DNA of 64,000 nucleotides from Gammaproteobacteria bacterium (GTDB taxonomy: Bacteria > Pseudomonadota > Gammaproteobacteria > SZUA-229): assembly GCA_026195895.1 (NCBI GenBank), contig JAPHRO010000015.1, forward strand, positions 1 to 64,000, in the 5' to 3' direction. Below are positions 56,187 through 64,000 of the stretch, in pieces. A program made the position numbers and the translations under genes. Every line of letters begins with the position of its first letter. Position 1 is the first letter of the stretch. The notes beneath the pieces are model-generated. The model was given only the letters and a program-made list of their open reading frames with translations. It was not told the DNA's origin and ran no database searches.

Positions 56187-56608
56187 TCATGATTGTGGGT
56201 ATTTGCTTATAAGAATAACAGCAGTTGAAACGCCACAGACGTTTGCCAGAAAATCATAAAAATCAAAATCTCTTCCAGCTACAAATAGTTGCTGCAATTC
56301 ATCACATATACCGATTAATAACGCCAGAGCAAATGCTGTCAACAGGCTGCGATAACATTCCTGCTGATGCCACAAGTTGCGACCGAGAATATACAGGCTA
56401 ATTACCAGTAACAGATGAAATATAAAATGTGCGGCTTTGTCTATACCGGGATATTGCAGGCCAATGGACAGGATGTATTCCGCATTGAAATCGGCGACTA
56501 GAAAAAACCTATTGCACCCAGTATGATCAGTCCATGGAATCTGATGCTTTTTGTTGCGCTATTAAAAAGCAGATTTGTGATAACGGATTTGTGGGACCGG
56601 TATCTCAC
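56187..56608 (-). pseudogene. VanZ-family membrane protein, frameshifted
   Basis: The C-terminal part is open from upstream of 56375 to 56187 and reads DKAAHFIFHLLLVISLYILG, then ALLIGICDELQQLFVAGRDF and DFYDFLANVCGV, the VanZ signature. The matching first helix, IRFHGLIILGAIGFF, is in another frame and ends in TAG at an A6 run (plus strand 56502-56507); adding one base there joins it to LVADFNAEYILSIGLQYPG. Upstream the first-helix frame reaches GTG 56608, while an ATG with a good GAGGAA site at 56649 is in the third frame, hinting at a second indel. Either a decayed gene or a homopolymer sequencing error. Confidence 0.65.
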
Positions 56609-56866
56609 GGTCGGTGAGTTCGCGATGAGGATGTTTCAGGAGGCTTCATGCTGATTCCTCGGCGGTGTCATTTATCCCGGGAATATCCGGGTTGAAAGCA
56701 TATTCAATGGGTGGATAATTACAATCAGCTAATTGCTGATTTTATTGTAGGGAATTGCCGCTGCCGAAGATCTATTACGGTCAATCAGCATTGAAACATG
56801 ATTGGAGATATTTGTCTCACGGCAATGCGTAATTGATTGCCGGGTATCGAATTGTCTTTCGGGCAT

Positions 56867-56902
56867 AAAAAACTCGCAAGATCATGAAATCCTGCGAGTT
56901 TT
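56867..56902 (-). terminator. Terminator downstream of hsp20
   Basis: AAAACTCGCA (56869-56878) and TGCGAGTTTT (56893-56902) form a ten-base stem; on the minus strand it is followed by a T run. It lies 26 bases after the hsp20 stop and may act in both directions. Confidence 0.85.
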
Positions 56903-56927
56903 GTTTTTACCTTGCTGCAGGTTTTTG

Positions 56928-57365
56928 TTAGCTAACTGTAATTTTCCGAGGTTTGACTTCTTCCTGCTTGGGAATGGTGACTGTCAAAACACCCTTGTCA
57001 GTTTTTGCTTCAATACCATCGGCATTGACCCCTTCGGGCATGGTGAATCGGCGATAGAAAATACCATGTTCACGTTCAATGCGTTTGTAGCCTTCACGTT
57101 CGGTTTTCTTTTCCGATTCGCGTTCGCCTTTAATGGTTAGAATGCCGTTTTCCATGTGGACTTCAATTTCTTTTGGATCAACGCCTGGAATATCGGCCAC
57201 CAGTAAAAACTGGCTGTCTTCCTCTTTAATATCAACCGCAGGTGCCCAGTCGCTGGTGACGACATCACCGCTATCTTCATTTTTTCTGGGTAGACCATTC
57301 ATGCGGCCCATTTCATGCTGTAGTTGATCTAACAGACTCCAGGGATTGTGGCGTATCAGACTCAT
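56928..57365 (-). CDS. Small heat-shock protein, Hsp20/alpha-crystallin family
   Basis: ATP-independent holdase. 145 residues from ATG 57365, with GGAGG upstream; the in-frame extension to 57407 is not needed. The alpha-crystallin domain spans about 40-140: WAPAVDIKEEDSQFLLVADI, PGVDPKEIEVHMENGILTIK, ERESEKKTEREGYKRIERE and the final GVLTVTIPKQE, with the usual A-x-x-x-n-GVL motif (AKTDKGVL; GVL conserved). A sigma-32-like promoter lies just upstream and a terminator just downstream. Confidence 0.94.
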   Translation of the reverse strand: MSLIRHNPWSLLDQLQHEMGRMNGLPRKNEDSGDVVTSDWAPAVDIKEEDSQFLLVADIPGVDPKEIEVHMENGILTIKGERESEKKTEREGYKRIEREHGIFYRRFTMPEGVNADGIEAKTDKGVLTVTIPKQEEVKPRKITVS

Positions 57366-57408
57366 TTCATTTACCTCCATAAGGTACACGATTCGTTGCT
57401 TACTCAAT

Positions 57409-57436
57409 AAATGTGGCTGCTTGTTTTAATTTCAAG
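57409..57436 (-). promoter_or_regulatory. Sigma-32-like heat-shock promoter of hsp20
   Basis: On the minus strand CTTGAAA (57436-57430) and CACATTT (57415-57409) are 14 bases apart, fitting CTTGAAA-N11-16-CCCATNT at all of the -35 and six of seven -10 positions. Transcription would start about 35-40 bases before the hsp20 ATG. Confidence 0.65.
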
Positions 57437-57510
57437 TCGTGTTTTTGAAATATTTTTATCACTCTTTATCTGTTAATATCCGGGCTTTAAGAGTTAGCAA
57501 GCAACTGAAA

Positions 57511-58572
57511 ATGTCAGATCTTATTCGTTCAAAAATCAAGGCCTTATCTGCCTATCATGTACCGGATTCAGGTGCTCTCATCAAACTGGATGCGATGGAA
57601 AATCCCTATCATTTACCCGATGAGCTGATAAAAAAATGGCTGGAAGTGATACGGCATGCACCATTGAATCGTTATCCCGATCCCGCGGCGACCGAATTAA
57701 CGCAAAAGTTGCGTGACTATATGCAGATTCCGGCGGATCAGGCTATTTTGCTGGGTAATGGTTCCGATGAGCTGATCCAGATGATGGCGATGGCGGTGGC
57801 TAAAAAACGCGCCAAAATTCTTGCGCCAGAACCGGGCTTTGTGATGTATAGCATGATCGCTACTTTTGTCGGTATGCACTATGTTGGCGTGCCATTGAAA
57901 GAAGACTTCTCCCTCGATTTGCCCGCCATGCTGTATGCGGTCAAGCAGCATGAACCTGCCATCATCTTTCTGGCGTATCCTAATAACCCCACCGGCAATT
58001 TGTTCGATGAAGAAGCCATCGTTGAAATTATAAAAACCGCTGATGGACTGGTGGTTGTTGACGAGGCGTATCAGCCATTTGCCGGTAGCAGTTTTATGTC
58101 GCGACTGGGTGAGTTTGATAATTTGCTGGTGATGCGTACCGTTTCAAAAATGGGTCTGGCGGGCTTGCGTCTGGGTTTGCTGGCTGGGCCGAAACAATGG
58201 ATTGGTGAATTTGATAAAGTTCGTTTGCCCTACAATATAAATGTGCTGACCCAGTTGAGCGCCGGTTTTGCGCTTGATCATGTTGATGTGTTTGAGCAGC
58301 AGGCAGCAAGAATCCGTGACCAGCGTGAGCTGATGCTTAATGAATTATCGGGTTTTGAGCAACTGGAAGTATATCCGAGCCGGGCGAATTTTATTCTGGT
58401 GCGACTCAGGCAGGGTGATGCAAATAAAGTATTTGCCAGCCTGAAAGAGCAGGGTGTATTGATCAAGAATCTGCATCCCGCCGGCGGCATGCTGGCGCAG
58501 TGTTTGCGGATAACCGTGGGTACGCCGGAAGAAAATCAGGCGTTTATTACAGCGCTAAAAAACGCCCTGTAG
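57511..58572 (+). CDS. hisC: Histidinol-phosphate aminotransferase HisC
   Basis: PLP-dependent transamination in histidine synthesis. 353 residues from ATG 57511 (MSDLIRSK); in-frame codons further upstream overlap the hsp20 promoter. LDAMENPYHLPDEL and ILLGNGSDELIQMMAMAV bind the cofactor phosphate, YPNNPTGNLFDEE follows, and the Schiff-base lysine is in MRTVSKMGLAGLRLG. The TAG stop is provided by a palindromic repeat that starts at 58569. Confidence 0.95.
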   Translation: MSDLIRSKIKALSAYHVPDSGALIKLDAMENPYHLPDELIKKWLEVIRHAPLNRYPDPAATELTQKLRDYMQIPADQAILLGNGSDELIQMMAMAVAKKRAKILAPEPGFVMYSMIATFVGMHYVGVPLKEDFSLDLPAMLYAVKQHEPAIIFLAYPNNPTGNLFDEEAIVEIIKTADGLVVVDEAYQPFAGSSFMSRLGEFDNLLVMRTVSKMGLAGLRLGLLAGPKQWIGEFDKVRLPYNINVLTQLSAGFALDHVDVFEQQAARIRDQRELMLNELSGFEQLEVYPSRANFILVRLRQGDANKVFASLKEQGVLIKNLHPAGGMLAQCLRITVGTPEENQAFITALKNAL

Positions 58573-58632
58573 GAGCGAACTTCAGCTCGCGAAATACTGC
58601 GAAGAATATCGCGAGCTGAAGCTCGCTCCTAC
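58569..58632. repeat. REPIN-like inverted repeat between hisC and degS
   Basis: Two 24-base arms, 58569-58592 and 58609-58632, are inverted copies with one mismatch and a 16-base spacer. Each arm begins GTAGGAGCGA and contains its own hairpin (GCGAGC/GCTCGC), the structure of a REP sequence with a 5' GTAG. Two inverted REPs make a REPIN. The TAG in each GTAG is the stop codon of the adjacent gene, hisC on + and degS on -. Confidence 0.85.
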
Positions 58633-59726
58633 AAATTACTGGATTGCGGTCGTTGATCCAGCGTGGCGGTGGTCATAAAGCTTTGCCGTTGACGAATGCC
58701 TGCGATGAGAATCTTATCACCGGGCTTGCCCTGGGCCACAATGTTCAATACGTCGCGGGTATCGCGAATACTGGTCTGGTTTATCTGGGTAATAATATCG
58801 CCCACTTCTAGTCCTGCCAGATCCGCCGGGCCATTAGTGAATACATCGGTTATCAGTACGCCCTGGATGTTTTGCAGACCAAATTGCTGCAGCATCTGTG
58901 GATTGATGTCGCCGCCTTCTACGCCCAGCCAGCCGCGAATCACGCCGCCATGCTTAAACATTTGCTGGACCACATCGAGTGCCATATCAATGGGAATCGC
59001 GAAGCTGATGCCGCTTTGCGTTAACGTTGCCGAATTAATGCCGACGATTTCGCCATAGGCATTGATTAACGCCCCCCCGGAATTACCGGGGTTGATGGCG
59101 GCATCGGTCTGGATAAAGTTTTCATAGGTGTTGAGGCCAACCCGGTCGCGACCGGTGGCGCTGATAATGCCCTGGGTTACTGTCTGGCCAATGCCAAAAG
59201 GATTACCAATGGCCAGCACCACGTCGCCCACATGAATTTTGTTGCTGTCGGCAAATCGAATTTCCGGTAGCTGCTGGAGCTGGATGGCAAGCACGGCGAG
59301 ATCGGTATCCGGGTCCGAGCCAAGAATATTGGCTTCAGCCTGCCGGCCATCATTTAATGTCACCAGAATTTTATCGGCGTCGGCGATGACGTGGTAATTG
59401 GTGAGAATAAATCCTCTGTCACTCATAATAACGCCCGAGCCTCGATTCGGTTTGAGTGGCGGTGTTTCGATGACGTTTTTTAAGGGGTCAGGCAAGCCGC
59501 TGTTATTTTTTGCAAAACGCAGTGCCTTGATGCTGACCACGGCCGAAGCGGCTTTGTTGACGGCTGCAGCATAGGATACCGGTCCCATATTGTGTAAGCT
59601 AAACGGGTTCTGGTCGTCGCCGTTTTTTGTCAAACTTGGCCACAGGGTAAGCACCAGACCGCCAATAATTAGTCCAAGCAGCGCCCATCCAAATAGAAAG
59701 TGTGTAGAATTGTTTTTAATCGGCAT
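58629..59726 (-). CDS. degS: DegS/AlgW-type periplasmic serine protease
   Basis: Inner-membrane-anchored trypsin-like protease that senses misfolded outer-membrane proteins and cleaves the anti-sigma factor RseA/MucA. 365 residues: a transmembrane anchor (FLFGWALLGLIIGGLVLTLW), then catalytic His112 in LTNYHVIAD, Asp142 in DPDTDLAVL and Ser216 in PGNSGGALINAYGEIVG, and a single PDZ domain (GVLITDVFTNGPADLAGLEV). One PDZ plus an anchor, rather than two PDZ and a signal peptide, indicates DegS/AlgW rather than DegP. The stop codon comes from the REPIN. Confidence 0.92.
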   Translation of the reverse strand: MPIKNNSTHFLFGWALLGLIIGGLVLTLWPSLTKNGDDQNPFSLHNMGPVSYAAAVNKAASAVVSIKALRFAKNNSGLPDPLKNVIETPPLKPNRGSGVIMSDRGFILTNYHVIADADKILVTLNDGRQAEANILGSDPDTDLAVLAIQLQQLPEIRFADSNKIHVGDVVLAIGNPFGIGQTVTQGIISATGRDRVGLNTYENFIQTDAAINPGNSGGALINAYGEIVGINSATLTQSGISFAIPIDMALDVVQQMFKHGGVIRGWLGVEGGDINPQMLQQFGLQNIQGVLITDVFTNGPADLAGLEVGDIITQINQTSIRDTRDVLNIVAQGKPGDKILIAGIRQRQSFMTTATLDQRPQSSNL

Positions 59727-59760
59727 TTGATTTTTTTGTAATATTTAACAGGAGTTTATC

Positions 59761-60522
59761 GTGGCCCAGCTTAAGCAGATAGTGGACTATTGTAATGAAC
59801 TGCTACAGTCGCAGGACTTCAGGGATTATTGCCCAAATGGTCTCCAGGTTGAAGGGAATTCTCAGGTGAATAAAATTATTTGCGGTGTGACTGCCTGTCA
59901 GCAGCTAATTGATGCTGCGATTGCCAAGAATGCGGATGCGATTCTGGTACATCACGGCTATTTCTGGAAAGGTGAAGAGGCCTCCATTACTGGCATTAAG
60001 AAAAAGCGCATTGCAGGATTACTGCAGCACAATATCAGCCTGCTGGCTTACCATTTGCCGCTGGATGCGCATTGGGACTATGGCAACAATGTCGAACTGG
60101 CGCGCCGCCTGGGTATCAAGATTGATGCCTGCGTGACCGAGGGGGTGGCAAAAGGACTGCTCTGGTATGGTGAATTGAATGAAGCCATGACAGCCGCGCA
60201 GCTTGCCGAGCACATTGCCAGTTGCCTGAATCGTCAGCCCCAGCATTTGCCGTCCGTATCGAATCAGATGATTAAGCGTATCGGCTGGTGCAGCGGCGGC
60301 GCCCAGGGCTATATCGTACAGGCGGCCGATCTGGGGCTGGATGCCTATATCAGTGGCGAGGTTTCCGAGCAGACCTTTCATCTGGCTCACGAGCTGGATA
60401 TTCATTATTTTGCTGCCGGCCACCATGCAACAGAATCCTATGGTGTGCAGGCATTAGGCGGCCATATTGCCGGTCATTTTGATGTAAATTGCGAATTTAT
60501 TGATATTTTTAATCCCATATAG
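59761..60522 (+). CDS. NIF3/YbgI-family dinuclear metal-centre protein
   Basis: 253 residues; GTG start at 59761 with AGGAG nine bases upstream. NIF3 (DUF34) signature residues include YCPNGLQVEGNSQVNKIICG, ADAILVHHGYFWKGE with the metal-binding histidines, HLPLDAHWDYGNNVELARRL and FAAGHHATESYGVQALGGHI. The family forms hexamers with two metals per subunit; a GTP cyclohydrolase I-like role has been proposed but is unsettled. Divergent from degS by 34 bases. Confidence 0.92.
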   Translation: MAQLKQIVDYCNELLQSQDFRDYCPNGLQVEGNSQVNKIICGVTACQQLIDAAIAKNADAILVHHGYFWKGEEASITGIKKKRIAGLLQHNISLLAYHLPLDAHWDYGNNVELARRLGIKIDACVTEGVAKGLLWYGELNEAMTAAQLAEHIASCLNRQPQHLPSVSNQMIKRIGWCSGGAQGYIVQAADLGLDAYISGEVSEQTFHLAHELDIHYFAAGHHATESYGVQALGGHIAGHFDVNCEFIDIFNPI

Positions 60523-60584
60523 CGGTCAGGATATTGCGATTTCGCAATAAATTATTGATATCCATAGAAAAAATTAAATAAGAC

Positions 60585-60613
60585 TTGGCTAAAATACCCA
60601 AATCGGCTATGAT
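60585..60613 (+). promoter_or_regulatory. Sigma-70 promoter of petABC
   Basis: TTGGCT (60585-60590) and TATGAT (60608-60613) are 17 bases apart, close to consensus, giving an untranslated leader of about 140 bases before petA. Just upstream, ATTGCGA-TT-TCGCAAT (60533-60548) is a perfect inverted repeat that may be an operator or the end of the preceding transcript. Confidence 0.65.
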
Positions 60614-60760
60614 GCTGCGCGGTTTTTCTCGCCTTTTATATTTTTTTTGGCGGTGTTTTTTACGGAAAAACAACAACCCTTTTCGTGTTCCAGGATGACG
60701 TTATTTAACGGATGTGTCGGGAACAAAGTTTTTAACTACTTATGTTTAAGTGAGGTACTC

Positions 60761-61354
60761 ATGGCTACAGAAGGCGTAGATCAAGGTAAACGCCGTTTTC
60801 TGACTGCTAGTACTACTGTGGTAGGTGCTGTAGGAGCAGGTTTTGTTGCTGTTCCTTTCCTGGCATCATGGTCGCCCAGTGAACGTGCTAAAACTGCAGG
60901 TGCTCCTGTTGAAGTCGATATCAGCAAGCTGCAGGATGGTCAGAAGGTTACTGTTGAATGGCGCGGTAAACCCGTGTGGATTGTAAAACGTTCTCAGGCA
61001 ACACTGGATGCATTGCCAACTCTTGATGATAACTTGCGTGATCCCGCATCGGAAGCCGGTCAGCAGCCAGCATACGCGCAGAATCCTGGCCGTTCTATCA
61101 AACCGGAAATACTGGTGACTGTGGGTATCTGTACGCATCTGGGCTGTTCGCCTACCTATCGCCCTGAATTGGGTGCTGCCGATTTAGGCGCCGACTGGAT
61201 AGGTGGCTTCTTCTGTCCCTGTCACGGTTCCAAGTTTGATATGGCGGGCCGTGTTTATTCGGGTGTGCCTGCACCACTGAATCTGGAAGTGCCACCTCAC
61301 TACTACAAGAGTGATCGTGTAATTCTCATCGGCGAAGACGGAGGAGCAGCATAA
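60761..61354 (+). CDS. petA: Ubiquinol-cytochrome c reductase Rieske iron-sulfur subunit
   Basis: Bc1-complex subunit that moves electrons from ubiquinol to cytochrome c1. 197 residues from ATG 60761 with GAGGT upstream; the frame is open to 60647, but the upstream part lacks family sequence. KRRFLT is the twin-arginine signal anchor. The 2Fe-2S ligands are Cys124 and His126 in GICTHLGCSP and Cys152 and His155 in FFCPCHGSKFD. The stop overlaps petB by one base. Confidence 0.96.
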   Translation: MATEGVDQGKRRFLTASTTVVGAVGAGFVAVPFLASWSPSERAKTAGAPVEVDISKLQDGQKVTVEWRGKPVWIVKRSQATLDALPTLDDNLRDPASEAGQQPAYAQNPGRSIKPEILVTVGICTHLGCSPTYRPELGAADLGADWIGGFFCPCHGSKFDMAGRVYSGVPAPLNLEVPPHYYKSDRVILIGEDGGAA

Positions 61355-62565
61355 TGCAGAAATTATTAGGCTGGGTTGATGATCGCTTCCCACTTACCAA
61401 GATGTGGAATGAGCATCTTGCTGAATATTATGCACCAAAGAATTTCAATTTCTGGTATTTCTTTGGTTCGCTGGCCCTGTTAGTTCTGGTTATCCAGATC
61501 GTTTCAGGCATTTTTCTGACCATGCACTACAAGCCTGATGGCGCGATGGCCTTTGCCTCCGTTGAATACATCATGCGTGATGTGCCTTACGGCTGGTTGA
61601 TTCGTTATATTCATTCGACCGGTGCAACGGCTTTCTTCGTGGTGGTTTATCTGCACATGTTCCGTGGCCTGATGTACGGTTCATTCAAGAAACCTCGCGA
61701 ACTGGTATGGCTGTTTGGTATGTTCATCTACCTGGCATTAATGGCGGAAGCTTTCATGGGCTACCTGTTGCCATGGGGACAGATGTCATACTGGGGTGCG
61801 CAGGTTATCATTTCCCTGTTCGGTGCCTTACCTATTATTGGTGATCCGCTGACCCTGTGGATTCGTGGTGACTATGTTATCTCCGATGCTACGCTGAACC
61901 GTTTCTTCGCACTGCACGTTATTGCATTGCCCATCGTTCTGTTAGGCCTGGTTGTGGCGCACATCATTGCATTGCATGAAGTGGGTTCTAACAATCCTGA
62001 CGGTGTTGAGATCAAGAAAAACAAAGATGCCAATGGCATTCCTTTAGACGGTATTCCATTCCACCCTTACTACTCTGTTAAAGATATCGTAGGCGTGATT
62101 GTGTTCCTGATGTTCTTCAGCGTAATTATCTTTTTCATGCCTGAAGGCGGCGGTTATCTGCTGGAGCACGCGAACTTCATTCCGGCTGATCCATTGAAAA
62201 CACCTGAGCATATTGCACCGGTCTGGTACTTCACACCGTTCTACGCAATTTTGCGCGCGGTTCCAGACAAGCTGATGGGTGTTATTGCGATGGGCGCAGC
62301 GATTGTTGTGTTGTTCCTGTTGCCATGGATTGATCAGTGTAAAGTGAAATCGATTCGCTATCGTGGCACCAGCTTTAAAATCTTGCTGTCTGCTTTCGTA
62401 GTGTCTTTCGTAGCACTGGGTTACCTGGGCATGCTGCCTGCAACACCGGGTAAAACGATTGCGGCGCAGATTTTCAGTCTGATCTATTTTGGTTTCTTCG
62501 TGGGCCTGTATTTCACCTCGAAGAATGAGAAAACCAGGCCAGTTCCAGAGAGGGTTACAGGATGA
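61354..62565 (+). CDS. petB: Ubiquinol-cytochrome c reductase cytochrome b subunit
   Basis: 403-residue, eight-helix cytochrome b with the two quinone sites. GGAGGAGC provides a strong ribosome-binding site. The bis-histidine heme ligands are in IRYIHSTGATAFFVVVYLHM and RFFALHVIALP with HIIALHEVGSNNP. The Qo motif reads PEHIAPVWYFTPFYAILRA (PEWY-like, here PVWY). Overlaps petC by four bases (ATGA). Confidence 0.97.
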   Translation: MQKLLGWVDDRFPLTKMWNEHLAEYYAPKNFNFWYFFGSLALLVLVIQIVSGIFLTMHYKPDGAMAFASVEYIMRDVPYGWLIRYIHSTGATAFFVVVYLHMFRGLMYGSFKKPRELVWLFGMFIYLALMAEAFMGYLLPWGQMSYWGAQVIISLFGALPIIGDPLTLWIRGDYVISDATLNRFFALHVIALPIVLLGLVVAHIIALHEVGSNNPDGVEIKKNKDANGIPLDGIPFHPYYSVKDIVGVIVFLMFFSVIIFFMPEGGGYLLEHANFIPADPLKTPEHIAPVWYFTPFYAILRAVPDKLMGVIAMGAAIVVLFLLPWIDQCKVKSIRYRGTSFKILLSAFVVSFVALGYLGMLPATPGKTIAAQIFSLIYFGFFVGLYFTSKNEKTRPVPERVTG

Positions 62566-63317
62566 AGAAATTATTAATTGCATTTTTCATGACCTTTCCG
62601 GTTTTGGCTATGGCTGCTGGTGGTGGTTTTCCACTGGATAAAGCACCCATTAACCTGGAAGACAATGAATCACTGAAACGTGGCGCCAGGGCATTTGCCA
62701 ATTACTGTCTGAGCTGTCATAGCGCTGAATACATGCGCTATAACCGTATCGGTCGTGACATTGGCATGACTGACGTTGAAGTAGCCCAGGAACTTATTTT
62801 CACCCGCGATAAAAAAGGTGAAAAAACCAAAGTGGGTGAGTTAATGAAAGTGGCCATGACGGAAGACTATTCCAAGGAAGCTTTCGGTACCAAGATTCCT
62901 GGCTTAACCGTTATTGCTCGTGCCAGGGGTGCTGACTGGTTGTACACCTACCTGCGTACGTTCTATCTGGATGATTCACGTCCTACGGGTATGAACAACA
63001 TGGCTTTCCCGGATGTGGGTATGCCACATGTACTGTGGGAATTACAGGGTCTGCAAAAAGCCAATTTCAAAACTGAAATGGGTGAAGACGGTAACGAAAA
63101 GCACATCTTTGAAAACATGGAAATTGTTAAACCAGGCAAAATGAACGTCGAGGAATATGATGTTTTTGTTGCTGACCTGGTTAATTTCATGGTCTACATG
63201 GGTGAGCCTATGCAGCTGGAACGTAAGAGCCTGGGTATCAAGGTTCTGATCTTCCTGTTCTTCTTTGCGATTATTGCGTATCTGCTGAAGAAGGAATACT
63301 GGAAAGACGTTCACTAA
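62562..63317 (+). CDS. petC: Cytochrome c1
   Basis: 251 residues. The signal peptide ends VLAMAAG. Heme c attachment is CLSCHS (Cys49, Cys52, His53), and the distal methionine region is NNMAFPDVGMPHVLWELQG. A C-terminal transmembrane helix (IKVLIFLFFFAIIAYLL) anchors it. Last gene of petABC. Confidence 0.96.
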   Translation: MKKLLIAFFMTFPVLAMAAGGGFPLDKAPINLEDNESLKRGARAFANYCLSCHSAEYMRYNRIGRDIGMTDVEVAQELIFTRDKKGEKTKVGELMKVAMTEDYSKEAFGTKIPGLTVIARARGADWLYTYLRTFYLDDSRPTGMNNMAFPDVGMPHVLWELQGLQKANFKTEMGEDGNEKHIFENMEIVKPGKMNVEEYDVFVADLVNFMVYMGEPMQLERKSLGIKVLIFLFFFAIIAYLLKKEYWKDVH

Positions 63318-63325
63318 ATCGTAGC

Positions 63326-63357
63326 AATCAGCTTCTTCCAACAGGGAGAAGCTGATT
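63326..63357 (+). terminator. Hairpin between petC and sspA
   Basis: AATCAGCTTCT (63326-63336) and AGAAGCTGATT (63347-63357) form an 11-base stem with a ten-base loop, nine bases after the petC stop. No T run follows, so it may be an mRNA-end stabiliser or attenuator rather than a full terminator. Confidence 0.5.
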
Positions 63358-63435
63358 AGCTGCATTACTGAATCAGTTTGACGCACAGTGATGTGCTGAT
63401 CTGATTCTACCTTATATCCAAACGAGGCAAACCCT

Positions 63436-64000
63436 ATGGCGTCGAGTACTCTCGCCAATCGTAGATCTGTAATGAACCTGTTTTCTTCACCGGAGTGTCC
63501 TTACTGCCATCGTGCACGTATAGTGCTGGCGGAGAAAGATATCACTTTTGAAACCATTGATGTCAATGCAGATAAGTTGCCAGAAGATCTATCTGAGTTG
63601 AATCCATACAACACCGTGCCCACACTGATTGACCGTGACCTGGTGCTGTATGATTCAAGAGTTATTGTTGAATACCTTGATGAGCGATTCCCTCATCCAC
63701 CATTGATGCCTGTTGATCCAGTGTCGCGCGCAAAAACGCGGCTGGCTTTACATCGTGTTGAAGCCGACTGGTATCCGCTCATGCATGACATACTAACGCG
63801 TGGTGAAAAAGCGGTGGCTAAAGCACGTAAAATGTTGCGCGAAAGTATCACTGCTTCATCAGATGTGTTTGCAGCTATGCCCTATTTTCTGAGTCAGGAA
63901 TTCAGTCTGGTCGACGCAACCATTGCCCCTCTGTTATGGCGTTTGCCAAAACTGGGCATTGAATTGCCGAAAGAAGCCAGGCCGGTGCTTGATTACGCGG
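63436..64000 (+). CDS. sspA: Stringent starvation protein A (SspA), cut by window edge
   Basis: Glutathione S-transferase-fold RNA-polymerase-associated protein for stress and stationary phase. 188 residues are visible from ATG 63436, which follows GAGG. The thioredoxin-like N-domain has LFSSPECPYCHRARIVLAEK and VPTLIDRDLVLYDSRVIVEY, then PHPPLMPVDPVSRAKTRLAL begins the helical domain. The frame is open to the right edge, so only about 20 residues should be missing. The petABC-sspA order is common in gammaproteobacteria; sspB often follows. Confidence 0.93.
   Translation, partial: MASSTLANRRSVMNLFSSPECPYCHRARIVLAEKDITFETIDVNADKLPEDLSELNPYNTVPTLIDRDLVLYDSRVIVEYLDERFPHPPLMPVDPVSRAKTRLALHRVEADWYPLMHDILTRGEKAVAKARKMLRESITASSDVFAAMPYFLSQEFSLVDATIAPLLWRLPKLGIELPKEARPVLDYA

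Noticed and set aside
60647-60760. Extended N-terminus for the Rieske protein
   Set aside because: The upstream residues are unlike any Rieske subunit and the twin-arginine signal starts correctly at 60761.

Overview
The window is chromosomal DNA of a gammaproteobacterium. The evidence is gene content and order: the lptC-lptA-lptB-rpoN-hpf-ptsN-hprK-rapZ block, the mlaFEDCB-murA-hisGD run, petABC followed by sspA, and motY, greB and slyD. HPr kinase beside RapZ, a petABC bc1 complex, a VPLPA/PEP-CTERM protein and intermediate GC content suggest an aquatic, respiring lineage outside the enterics, for example of the Chromatiales/Thiotrichales/Methylococcales type. Genus and species cannot be named from the sequence alone.

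Layout. (1) 1-1.6 kb is mobile-element debris: the tip of an IS256-like element, a RAYT (REP-associated HUH transposase) gene killed by one nonsense codon and framed by short inverted repeats, and IS21-like end repeats. (2) 1.6-5.8 kb: nhaA, a DASS-type carboxylate transporter and a glutamate dehydrogenase, all on +. (3) 5.9-11.3 kb: a tight five-gene operon with a LolA-like periplasmic protein, two FtsX/LolE-type permeases, a LolD-like ATPase and an outer-membrane barrel protein. It looks like a complete inner-to-outer-membrane route outside the canonical Lol set and is the best candidate here for an uncharacterised system. (4) 11.6-23.4 kb: PPK2, a PhnD-like binding protein, a hemolysin-III membrane protein, tmcA, an orphan coiled-coil membrane protein, a DUF1631 protein, a second glutamate dehydrogenase, a spermidine-synthase-like protein, slyD and two small unknowns. 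(5) 23.7-31.5 kb: a sugar-nucleotide epimerase, purEK, two unknowns, a PhoH-like ATPase with an unusual leader, greB, motY and argG. (6) 31.7-32.1 kb: a small exosortase-sorted protein.

(7) 32.2-46.4 kb, all on -: thrC, mgtE, then the regulatory PTS (ptsI, ptsH, a mannose-type EIIA, rapZ, hprK, ptsN), hpf, rpoN, and the LPS genes lptBAC, kdsC, kdsD and caxA. (8) 46.4-53.4 kb on +: a short DUF72-like protein, mlaFEDCB (phospholipid transport), murA, hisG and hisD. (9) 53.4-57.4 kb: htpX and hsp20, each behind a sigma-32-like promoter, with an MFS transporter and a frameshifted vanZ between them. This block separates hisGD from hisC. (10) 57.5-64 kb: hisC, a REPIN-like hairpin that supplies the stop codons of both hisC and the convergent degS, then degS/algW, a NIF3-family gene, petABC and the start of sspA.

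The conserved blocks are mostly envelope and central-metabolism functions: LPS transport, outer-membrane lipid asymmetry, peptidoglycan precursor, envelope stress protease, nitrogen/carbon PTS signalling and the bc1 complex. No tRNA, rRNA, CRISPR array or prophage was seen. Recent mobile activity is confined to the left edge and to the hisC/degS REPIN.
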